Shown here in pieces: positions 46,418 to 53,955 of a stretch of 64,000 bases of DNA (positions are counted from its first letter, which is position 1; each line of letters begins with the position of its first letter). The translations under genes were made by a program, and so were the position numbers. The DNA comes from Balneolaceae bacterium. GTDB lineage: Bacteria > Bacteroidota > Rhodothermia > Balneolales > Balneolaceae. Below the pieces are notes generated by a model. It ran no database searches. It worked only from the letters and a program-made list of their open reading frames with translations, and was not told where the DNA came from. The stretch is taken from NCBI GenBank assembly GCA_017640605.1, contig JAEPQH010000002.1, positions 186,001 through 250,000 on the forward strand, written 5' to 3'.

Positions 46418-47650
46418 ATGAAAAAAATCACTTCTCTAATTGTTACACTTTTGGTTCTTTCTTCAAGCTCACTGTTTGCGCAGTTCAGTATCTCTGGGCT
46501 CGCTGATTTTGAATTACGGCATGCAGGCGATGATTCCTCTCCATACATCAATCAAACTCCCGGTAAAGGTTGGGCCATGTTCACCCCCAATTTAAGACTT
46601 ATCATGAGTGGAGATATCAGCGATTCATGGTTCGTAAGCGCAGTGTTACAAGCCGATCATTATGAAGGCAAAAAACTAAGTGATCCGTTTTTTTCGGTGT
46701 TCAATATCAACTGGACTCCAAACTTAGAATCTGATTTGCTACTCACATTTGGCCGATTCGTAATCCCTTATGGTTCTTATAGTTCCAGATTTCTTTCCTT
46801 CGATAATCCTTTTGTTCATCTTCCACTATCGCATGCTTCAGGATTTGCATTGAGTAAGAATTTCGGCTTTATCAGTGAAGGCAGATACAACCCCGGTGCA
46901 CTTAAAAATTTCTATGGGCAAACCGAACCCGGAGCAACCATGGTATATCAGCGAATGTACACACAAGGTTTATTGGTTTCTCACGCTTTTGGAGAGGAAG
47001 ATCGTATCCGTGCAAAAATTGCAGCAACCCACGCGCCGGCTTCTTCTCATTTGGATTATGGTCAGGGTGAGAATTTTGCGCTCTCAGGACGATTAGAAGT
47101 TCAACCAATAGTGTGGGCTACGTTGGGGTTATCCGCCAGCAGAGGTACGTTTTTACAAAACAGTGCTTCGAACGATTCTCTTTTGATCTATGATTTGTCA
47201 TCGTACAATCAGGAACTAATGGGTGCGGATTTATCCTTGAATTACCAATATTACACGCTCAATGTGGAATGGAATCAGAGTTTTTGGAAAGCTCCCTATT
47301 ATAATCGGGAAACATCCACACAAGCTTCTCCAAGAACAGGAAAGGCAACCATCGATCACTACTCAATGGAGTTAATTTATGATACTCCGTTTCTGGTAGG
47401 CGCACATCTTGCCATTCGATATGAACACATAAATGAAGGTGAAATAGAAATTTATGAGCGGGATAATGCTAATCTCAAAATCAATGAAACGGTGGGTGAT
47501 TTCACCTATGCGCGTACCCGAACAGAAATTACCGCCGGATATAAACTTGACCGGAATATTATCCTCAAAGGCTCCTACTTAATTTCTTCCAATAATGGCC
47601 CCGACCTTGATGATAACGTGTTTGCAATCCAATTGAGTGTGCTTTTTTAA
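46418..47650 (+). CDS. Outer-membrane porin-like beta-barrel protein
   Basis: A 410-residue protein with signal peptide MKKITSLIVTLLVLSSSSLF-AQ; I use the ATG at 46418 rather than an upstream frame inside the cyclase. Regular amphipathic strands and terminal F-A-I-Q-L-S-V-L-F (outer-membrane beta-signal) indicate a 16-strand-type porin; F-G-R-F-V-I-P-Y-G occurs in OprP/OprO-like and other Bacteroidota porins. No substrate can be named. It starts 7 bp after the cyclase, third gene of the operon. Confidence 0.8.
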   Translation: MKKITSLIVTLLVLSSSSLFAQFSISGLADFELRHAGDDSSPYINQTPGKGWAMFTPNLRLIMSGDISDSWFVSAVLQADHYEGKKLSDPFFSVFNINWTPNLESDLLLTFGRFVIPYGSYSSRFLSFDNPFVHLPLSHASGFALSKNFGFISEGRYNPGALKNFYGQTEPGATMVYQRMYTQGLLVSHAFGEEDRIRAKIAATHAPASSHLDYGQGENFALSGRLEVQPIVWATLGLSASRGTFLQNSASNDSLLIYDLSSYNQELMGADLSLNYQYYTLNVEWNQSFWKAPYYNRETSTQASPRTGKATIDHYSMELIYDTPFLVGAHLAIRYEHINEGEIEIYERDNANLKINETVGDFTYARTRTEITAGYKLDRNIILKGSYLISSNNGPDLDDNVFAIQLSVLF

Positions 47651-47768
47651 CATCCTGGAATTTGTAATTCAAAAGCGAAGATAGCTTCTGAAAGCTATTC
47701 TATTCCCGAATCTGTCATAAAATTTCTTTTTGAAACTGAGGTATTGTTTGGCAATCAATAAATATCTA

Positions 47769-47789
47769 CTTTGTATTTAAAAGTACTTT
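47769..47789 (+). promoter_or_regulatory. 21-bp motif upstream of membrane protein gene, copy 1
   Basis: CTTTGTATTTAAAAGTACTT(T) differs at only two positions from 48727-48747, upstream of the second membrane gene. It contains the palindrome AAAGTACTTT and begins in ACTTTG, a -7-like element. It ends 2 bp before the ATG at 47792. Likely promoter/operator for the HTH_34 regulator encoded between. Confidence 0.5.
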
Positions 47790-47791
47790 CT

Positions 47792-48403
47792 ATGACTTCA
47801 GACAAAAATCATATTCAAGACCTTGCAGAGATTCGCGCAATCATGCAACGATCTACCAAGTTTTTCTCACTTTCAGGCTTAGCAGGAGTTTCGGCCGGAG
47901 TGTTTGCTTTGATCGGTGCGGCAGTTGTGTACTATCAATTTGGATTTAGTCCTGACGCCCTCCAATATCAGCCTGATCCGACATTAGGGCGAAAGGTTAT
48001 TTTAACAGCCTTTGGCGTGCTTATTTTTGCGCTTGGTTTTGCAGCTTTTCTATCACAGCGAAAAGCCAATAAAAGTAACGAAGCGTTATGGTCCTCCCCC
48101 ACGCGCCGACTTCTTGCCCATGTAGCCATTCCGCTATTTAGCGGTGGACTATTCGCACTTATCATGCATTTTTATGGTTACAGCGGATTTCTGATTCCAA
48201 TCACACTCATTTTTTATGGTCAGGCCTTAGTAACTGCCGGACAATTCACTTACAACGACTTAAAATTACTTGGTGTGATTTTTATCCTGTTAGGCTTACT
48301 AAGCGTTGTATTTGTTCAGTATAGCTTGATACTATGGAGCCTTGGGTTTGGCTTGGCGCACATCGTGTATGGTATTTATATGCATATTAAATACGAGCGG
48401 TGA
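47792..48403 (+). CDS. Five-helix membrane protein upstream of the HTH_34 regulator
   Basis: A 203-residue inner-membrane protein starting MTSDKNHIQDLAEIRAIMQR, a cytoplasmic amphipathic helix, followed by about five to six hydrophobic helices. A frame seven codons longer exists but crosses the 21-bp motif. The protein and its pairing with a small winged-helix regulator 6 bp downstream recur in Bacteroidota; biochemical role unknown. Cotranscription with the regulator suggests the protein senses or is controlled by the same signal. Confidence 0.8.
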   Translation: MTSDKNHIQDLAEIRAIMQRSTKFFSLSGLAGVSAGVFALIGAAVVYYQFGFSPDALQYQPDPTLGRKVILTAFGVLIFALGFAAFLSQRKANKSNEALWSSPTRRLLAHVAIPLFSGGLFALIMHFYGYSGFLIPITLIFYGQALVTAGQFTYNDLKLLGVIFILLGLLSVVFVQYSLILWSLGFGLAHIVYGIYMHIKYER

Positions 48404-48409
48404 AACGAC

Positions 48410-48709
48410 GTGAAGGTATCCTTCGATGATTTACATAAAGCGTTCGAAAACCGGGTTCGTTTGGGCATTATGTCGGCCTTGGTAGTGAACGATTTTCTAG
48501 ATTTTACTTCACTAAAAGAGTTACTGGAGGTAACAGATGGAAACCTTGCTACTCACTTAAAAAAATTAGAGCAGGAAGACTTCATCGCAGTCGAAAAAAC
48601 CTTCATCGATCGTAAACCGAATACTAAATATGTTGCTACTAAAGAGGGCAAACAAGCTTTTGCTCAGCATTTGAATGTGTTGGAGCAAATTATCAATCAA
48701 CAGAAATAA
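48410..48709 (+). CDS. Winged-helix transcriptional regulator (HTH_34, PF13601)
   Basis: A 99-residue DNA-binding protein starting at GTG 48410. F-E-N-R-V-R-L-G-I-M-S-A-L and F-T-S-L-K-E-L-L-E-V-T-D-G-N-L-A-T-H-L form the helix-turn-helix with T-D-G-N-L as the recognition turn; Y-V-A-T-K-E-G-K-Q-A-F is the wing and following helix. No ligand domain. Proteins of this family are MarR/ArsR-like local repressors. The 21-bp near-identical motif before both flanking membrane-protein genes is the natural candidate operator. Confidence 0.88.
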   Translation: MKVSFDDLHKAFENRVRLGIMSALVVNDFLDFTSLKELLEVTDGNLATHLKKLEQEDFIAVEKTFIDRKPNTKYVATKEGKQAFAQHLNVLEQIINQQK

Positions 48710-48726
48710 AAAATTTTACCCATTCA

Positions 48727-48747
48727 CTTTGTAATTAAAAGTGCTTT
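48727..48747 (+). promoter_or_regulatory. 21-bp motif upstream of membrane protein gene, copy 2
   Basis: CTTTGTAATTAAAAGTGCTT(T) matches 47769-47789 at 19 of 21 positions. A ribosome site AAAAGGAGA (48761-48769) and ATG 48776 follow. Confidence 0.5.
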
Positions 48748-48775
48748 TTACTTAAACATCAAAAAGGAGAACATC

Positions 48776-49369
48776 ATGACTCAAACCTCAAAATTCACAT
48801 CCATCATAACTTCACCAAAATCGCTCGTAGAAGCTGCTGTTGCACCTGCGGTTGGCGCATCCCTTATCGTTCTTATTCCGCTTATTGCTATGCAATTTAC
48901 AAGCGAAGTTGTTTGGACCTTATCCGATTTTATCATTGGCTGGGCTATCCTCTTTTCGATTGGATTTGCCTATCAGGCGATAGCGAGAAAATCGCAACAG
49001 GTCACGTTTAAAATTGCTACCGGCATTGCTACGTTTACCACATTGTTTATTATCTGGGCAAACTTGGCCGTTGGAATAATCGGTAACGAAGAGAATCCTT
49101 TGAACCTTTTGTATTTTGGAGTGGTGTTGCTAGCTATTTTTGGTTCCTACATAGCTTCGTTAAAAGCAAAAGCAATGTTTCGAGTGATGATGTCGGTGGC
49201 GGCTTTGCATGCGTTTGTTAGTGTGATTGGACTGTCGATTTTTACTGAACAGAATCCTGAGTACACAATTATGAATGTGATTGTAATTAACTGCGTATTG
49301 ACTCTTTTATGGATTGTTTCGGGATTGTTATACAATAAATCAGCTGAAGTACTAGATGAGAGGAATTAG
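48776..49369 (+). CDS. Six-helix membrane protein
   Basis: A 197-residue inner-membrane protein with about six hydrophobic helices and few charged residues outside loops. AAAAGGAGA lies 7 bp before the ATG. It does not resemble 47792-48403 in sequence, although both carry the same 21-bp upstream motif. No family recognised; I infer it is a second target of the HTH_34 regulator. Confidence 0.78.
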   Translation: MTQTSKFTSIITSPKSLVEAAVAPAVGASLIVLIPLIAMQFTSEVVWTLSDFIIGWAILFSIGFAYQAIARKSQQVTFKIATGIATFTTLFIIWANLAVGIIGNEENPLNLLYFGVVLLAIFGSYIASLKAKAMFRVMMSVAALHAFVSVIGLSIFTEQNPEYTIMNVIVINCVLTLLWIVSGLLYNKSAEVLDERN

Positions 49370-49423
49370 TTTACATTTTTGCGAGATTCTTCTTCTTTCA
49401 AAACTTAATTCCAATCCTTTGAA

Positions 49424-49924
49424 ATGAAAATCCGAGCGGAACAACCAACAGACGAAAAAGCCATCGAAGAGGTCATTAAATCAGCCTTCGAACACCATCC
49501 GCATAGCAATCAAACCGAGCACCAAATTGTTAACGCTTTACGTCATGCAAACGCTTTATCTCTTTCTCTGGTGGCATTGCTGGAAGATCGAGTGGTTGGA
49601 CATATTGCCTTTTCCAAAGTGCAAATCAATGGAAAAGATCTTAGTTGGTATGGCTTAGCGCCGGTTTCTGTACTACCTGCGTTTCAAAACCAAGGGATTG
49701 GCTCAGCGTTAATTCGAGAAGGACTTCAACAACTTAAAGCGCTAAATGCACGGGGTTGTGTTTTGGTAGGTGAGCCGGAGTACTATGTTCGTTTTGGGTT
49801 CACACATTCAGATTCATTGGTTTATGAAGAAATTCCCGAAGAATATTTTATGAGCAAAACATTAACTGACATGGCTATCCCAAATGGAGTTGTGAAATAT
49901 CATAAAGCCTTTAATTCTGGATAG
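49424..49924 (+). CDS. GNAT family N-acetyltransferase (YhbS-like)
   Basis: A 166-residue acetyl-CoA-dependent transferase. I-R-A-E-Q-P-T-D at the N terminus, L-A-P-V-S-V-L-P-A-F-Q-N-Q-G-I-G-S-A-L-I near residues 85-105 is the acetyl-CoA pyrophosphate loop (Q-x-x-G-x-G), and V-L-V-G-E-P-E-Y-Y-V-R-F-G-F follows, as in YhbS. The substrate (small molecule, tRNA or protein) is not readable. Confidence 0.87.
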   Translation: MKIRAEQPTDEKAIEEVIKSAFEHHPHSNQTEHQIVNALRHANALSLSLVALLEDRVVGHIAFSKVQINGKDLSWYGLAPVSVLPAFQNQGIGSALIREGLQQLKALNARGCVLVGEPEYYVRFGFTHSDSLVYEEIPEEYFMSKTLTDMAIPNGVVKYHKAFNSG

Positions 49925-49934
49925 GTTAGCTAAA

Positions 49935-50129
49935 TCAAGAATGCACGTTCTTTGCTTTTTTCCAAAGTGTATGATCGCCTTCTTTAAGCACTTCTAGCAA
50001 AAGCTCTTTTTCGCGTAAATACACTTTTGCGAACCCCGGATCGTGCTCAACAATGCTATACGTATTCGAAATTAAGTCGGCGGAACAGGAACAAAATTCA
50101 AAAGCTAGAAACTTTGGCTTTGCTTGCAT
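49935..50129 (-). CDS. Possible small hypothetical protein
   Basis: A 64-residue frame fills the gap between the GNAT gene and the next lipoprotein gene on the opposite strand. It reads as a normal soluble protein with a Cys pair (F-C-S-C-S) and a charged C-terminal helix, not the skewed composition of shadow frames. The ribosome site is weak (GGGATGATTT). No homologue recognised, so it may be real or chance. Confidence 0.45.
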   Translation of the reverse strand: MQAKPKFLAFEFCSCSADLISNTYSIVEHDPGFAKVYLREKELLLEVLKEGDHTLWKKAKNVHS

Positions 50130-50270
50130 AAATCATCCCAATAAAACCTCTGCCCTTCTTTTAAAAACTAATAATCTTATCATGTTGAAGTCCTAGCAAA
50201 TATTGAGTTCGTAATTAGCATTAGATTATTTACTCTTAGTTATTGTCTAACTAATACAACATCCACTACT

Positions 50271-51215
50271 ATGAAATCAATGCTTTCTTTTGGGTTTATA
50301 TTTGGACTGAGTTTACTATTTGCATGCTCTTCTCAGGATAAATCGAATCAAAACTATGATGGACCTGTGTTCGATGTCGCGATGCAGGGAGTTAATCCTG
50401 CCTGGTTCCAACGGGCAATGGAAGGTGTGGATTATGGAATACACCGCCTCGATCGTTATCAAAATATGGCAGAAGATACTGCAAGTTTGTTCCGAAAAAG
50501 TTTAGAAGAAATGGATGCCCATAATGTCCGAATGGGAGTATTAAGTCATGGAGTTTTCAAAGAGTCTTTCTTAGATAAACAACCTGAACGATTTCTTTTG
50601 TCGTACGAACCTGATTTATCTTTAGAAGATCACACGGAAGCTGCTCTCAAATTCGAGCAAGGTATCCTGAGTGGTAAATATGTGGCATTAGGTGAACTTG
50701 GATTAGTATATGAAGGTATTCCCTTGAATACTCCGAATCTCTTCCCTTATTACGAAATTGCTCAAAAGCATAATATCCCAATATTTATTCACACTGGTTT
50801 TTCTGGACCAAATCCTCAACGTGTGTTATCCCCAGCTTTTCGTATCGAAACTGCGAATCCAATGCTTCTTGAAGATGTAATCATAAAGTTTCCTGATCTT
50901 AAAATAGTAATGATGCATATGAGTTGGCCTTATTTTGATGAAGGCTTATATATGATATCCACCTATCCAAATCTATATATGGAAACATCCGTTGCAGTTT
51001 GGTTACTTGGTGATCAACTATTTAACAGATTAATGAATGAAGCTGTAGCAACAGCGGGAAGCGATAAAATTATGTTTGGTACGCTTCAAATGGCCTGGCC
51101 TCAAGTTATTGGCGAATCTGTTCAAACAATACAGAATGCTGAGTATCTTACAAAAGATGATAAAGAAGCCATTCTATGGAGAAACGCTGCAACCCTCTTT
51201 AAAATGGATAATTAA
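50271..51215 (+). CDS. Amidohydrolase-2 family lipoprotein without the N-terminal HxH
   Basis: A 314-residue lipoprotein (L-L-F-A-C, Cys19). The TIM-barrel of the PF04909 group is recognisable: G-E-L-G-L-V-Y, I-P-I-F-I-H-T-G-F-S-G, I-V-M-M-H-M-S-W-P, N-L-Y-M-E-T-S, and D-K-I-M-F-G-T near the end. The first strand reads V-F-D-V-A-M-Q-G where most members have D-x-H-x-H, and the final G-S/T-D is G-T-L. Thus at least two metal ligands are missing. It may be a mononuclear enzyme of unusual type or a non-catalytic binder. A strong terminator follows. Confidence 0.8.
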   Translation: MKSMLSFGFIFGLSLLFACSSQDKSNQNYDGPVFDVAMQGVNPAWFQRAMEGVDYGIHRLDRYQNMAEDTASLFRKSLEEMDAHNVRMGVLSHGVFKESFLDKQPERFLLSYEPDLSLEDHTEAALKFEQGILSGKYVALGELGLVYEGIPLNTPNLFPYYEIAQKHNIPIFIHTGFSGPNPQRVLSPAFRIETANPMLLEDVIIKFPDLKIVMMHMSWPYFDEGLYMISTYPNLYMETSVAVWLLGDQLFNRLMNEAVATAGSDKIMFGTLQMAWPQVIGESVQTIQNAEYLTKDDKEAILWRNAATLFKMDN

Positions 51216-51240
51216 CATATAGTTAAACCTCTATTGAATA

Positions 51241-51269
51241 AAAAAGCCCTCCGCTTAGAGGGCTTTTTT
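51241..51269. terminator. Bidirectional intrinsic terminator
   Basis: AAAAAGCCCTC (51241-51251) pairs with GAGGGCTTTTT (51258-51268) around a 6-nt loop, flanked by A and T runs. It serves the convergent genes ending at 51215 and 51295. Confidence 0.92.
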
Positions 51270-51294
51270 ATTACTTATAGGATGTAAACCCTAG

Positions 51295-53883
51295 TTAGAA
51301 TCCCGGCATCAACATTACTGCGTTTTGAACAAAACGAGCTGGGCCGAGCCAGAACATGCGATATTGGGTGTTGTCGAGCAGCATTACTACTTGTCCACGA
51401 CCCATATCATCGACTACCGCAAAGGCATTTCCGGCCGCGCGTTCTTTATTCTCTTTAGAAGAATAACCTGACGCCAATACTTGATCGGCTTCTTTGTGAT
51501 AATAGCCCACCGTATGGAAGCGCTCGTCCGGTACAATGGCGTTTGAGCTGAATTTGAGCGAATACAATCGATCTTTCATCCCAAATGCTAATGGATGCGA
51601 ATTATCAACCATCGCTTTAAAGGCTGATCCAGGAATTCTACGTAAACCTGAGGTATCTTCTCGATCTTCATAACGAGTATAGGCTACTGCAGGTACTTCG
51701 TCTGATTCTTCTTCGTCGGCCTCGAATAATGCGGCACCCGACATTCCCGATCTACTTTCCGTTAACCACGCGCCTGAGCCTTCGGTACCAATAATGGTTC
51801 CACCATCGCGTACCCAATTTTTTATGCGCTCAATGGTAGATTCCGACATTCCTCCGTTGCCCCACATGCCGGGCATCAAAATAACATCGTAGCTATTTAA
51901 ATCGATACTGTTTATGTCGTTAGACCGAATTCTGGAAATCCCAAATTCAGTAAAGCGATCGAATAAGAACCAAAGCTGACCGGCAGTTAATGAACTGTAA
52001 GGCGAATCCATCATCAACGCTACTTTTGGTTTCTCAATAGGTCGGTTACTTGGAGAACCCAAATCGCTACCTTCATCCATTCTACCGGTATCAAAGCCAA
52101 CAATTTGTACATTTGCCGCTTCCGCAATCGTCGCCATGTCGGCATGTATGTTCGGTTTATGAAGGTTTCGTCCAACCAATACTACCAAACTACCGCCCGA
52201 GAAACTCGTCCCATCTTTCATGAAGCCTTTTTCAGCTGCACGAACTTTGTAGCCATGATCCCATAATCTGGCAAGCGCTTTAGGTGCATGGCGTTGTTCC
52301 CAATTGATCACATACGCATAACCGGCATTGTTATTAATCACTCCTTTTGGGTGCGACATTGGTTCAACTACACGATTCGAATTAACACGCACATCAGAAG
52401 TCGTCCATCCGGCATCTAAGTTATAGGCAAGTGGGATCGACCACGAAGTCATATCGTAAGTAACAGAATCTTTAAGTTCTAGTTCACGACGGAACATCGT
52501 GTTTATAAATAAATGCGCCGGCTGATCTGTTTTGATAATGAAATCACCTGCCGAGAAAGAACGATTGGCAGATGTTGCATCCCAATAATCGTATACATTT
52601 CTTGCGGTGAAGTCTTCGGTAGCTCGTTCAATTTCGATGTTATGCTTAAGCATCAGATTGATTACATCGTAAGTGTAATCGTTGGGATTATCCGGCAAGA
52701 TGTACGCTTTTGTGTTTCCTTTTTGGGTGGATGAAGAGCGCGCATCTTTAAAGTAGTTTAGAAGTTCATCACGATTTTCTACCGATGTTTTTACGATTGA
52801 AATTCCGTTTTTGTAATGATCAAACACTCGCTGGCGCAGCGTTAACACATATCCGTCGTTGGTTTCAACTGCTCGACCACCACGACTATGTCCGCCCTGC
52901 TCGGCAAGCATTCCAATTCCACCCATAATACTTGGATACGATGACCCGTAACCAGGATAGAAGAAATCGAAACGTTCACGAGTTTCAAAATTCACCTGCG
53001 CTTTATCAAACTCTTCGATAGCACCTCGACCAAAAACATCGGCCCAATATTCATACGCTTCCGGTAATTCATGATTTCGTGGAGTGGTTCCCGGCATGGT
53101 AAAATAATTGTTATTAAAACCCTGCTCGTGGAAATCGATATGAACTTGGGGCATCCAATCCTGATATACATTAATTCTGCCTTCCGATTCTGGATGTATT
53201 AACCAAACCCAATCACGATTCAGGTCAAACCAATAGTGATTACTTCTTCCGCCCGGCCAAATTTCATCGTGCTCAAGATCTTCGGGATTGGTGTTCAAAA
53301 TATTTGCCTGCGATGATTTGTACCAGTACACATAGCGGTCGCGACCATCGGGATTTAGCATTGGGTCGATAATAACCACCGAATTTTCTAACCAATTTTG
53401 AGTTTCAGCATCCGTAGCTGCAACTAAACGATAGGCCGTTTGCATAGCAGCTTCGCTACTCGAAGGCTCGTTACCGTGCACGTTATAGCTCATCCAAACA
53501 ATGATGGGTTGGTTGCTTACAGTGGCATCACCCGGGTTATTCGCCAACTCGAAGTTAGCTTCACGAATTTCATCTAAATTTTGATGATTTTCTGCTGAAC
53601 TGATAATCACATAATTAACACTGCGATTTTCGTAGGTACGCCCCATTTCGTGAAAGGTGATTTTATCAGACTCACTGGCGAGCAATTTCAGGTATCCCAT
53701 TACCTGATGATGAAAGGTATATTCCTCGCCCAGCTCGTATCCCAAATATTCGGCCGGTGAGGTTATATTGCTGTTGTAACTCACTTCAGGATCAAATTGG
53801 AAGCGTTCGATAGCCTCCTCAATTTGTGCCGAAGCGTGCGTTACCAGCAGACTAAATACAAAGAGTAATGATAGTTTTTTCAT
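51295..53883 (-). CDS. Exported M14-family zinc carboxypeptidase with a class I glutaminase-like C-terminal region
   Basis: An 862-residue protein with signal peptide MKKLSLLFVFSLLVTHASAQ. The M14 domain (about 40-400) carries V-H-G-N-E-P-S-S-S-E (first His and Glu ligands), N-P-D-G-R-D-R-Y substrate Arg region, D-L-N-R-D-W and H-I-D-F-H-E-Q-G (later His). About residues 600-720 form a glutamine-amidotransferase-like fold (V-I-L-M-P-G-M-W-G, V-R-D-G-G-T-I-I-G-T-E-G-S), without a clear catalytic Cys. This layout is common in Bacteroidota secreted peptidases that feed on proteins. Confidence 0.9.
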   Translation of the reverse strand: MKKLSLLFVFSLLVTHASAQIEEAIERFQFDPEVSYNSNITSPAEYLGYELGEEYTFHHQVMGYLKLLASESDKITFHEMGRTYENRSVNYVIISSAENHQNLDEIREANFELANNPGDATVSNQPIIVWMSYNVHGNEPSSSEAAMQTAYRLVAATDAETQNWLENSVVIIDPMLNPDGRDRYVYWYKSSQANILNTNPEDLEHDEIWPGGRSNHYWFDLNRDWVWLIHPESEGRINVYQDWMPQVHIDFHEQGFNNNYFTMPGTTPRNHELPEAYEYWADVFGRGAIEEFDKAQVNFETRERFDFFYPGYGSSYPSIMGGIGMLAEQGGHSRGGRAVETNDGYVLTLRQRVFDHYKNGISIVKTSVENRDELLNYFKDARSSSTQKGNTKAYILPDNPNDYTYDVINLMLKHNIEIERATEDFTARNVYDYWDATSANRSFSAGDFIIKTDQPAHLFINTMFRRELELKDSVTYDMTSWSIPLAYNLDAGWTTSDVRVNSNRVVEPMSHPKGVINNNAGYAYVINWEQRHAPKALARLWDHGYKVRAAEKGFMKDGTSFSGGSLVVLVGRNLHKPNIHADMATIAEAANVQIVGFDTGRMDEGSDLGSPSNRPIEKPKVALMMDSPYSSLTAGQLWFLFDRFTEFGISRIRSNDINSIDLNSYDVILMPGMWGNGGMSESTIERIKNWVRDGGTIIGTEGSGAWLTESRSGMSGAALFEADEEESDEVPAVAYTRYEDREDTSGLRRIPGSAFKAMVDNSHPLAFGMKDRLYSLKFSSNAIVPDERFHTVGYYHKEADQVLASGYSSKENKERAAGNAFAVVDDMGRGQVVMLLDNTQYRMFWLGPARFVQNAVMLMPGF

Positions 53884-53955
53884 GTAGCTGTTCTGTTTTA
53901 AGATTGTGCAGAACAGTACACAAAAAGTGGGTAAAATGGAGTAAAAACAGAATAA

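Noticed and set aside
47681-47698. ATAGCTT/AAGCTAT hairpin after the porin gene
   Set aside because: The stem is short and A/T-rich with no T-tract; not supported as a terminator.
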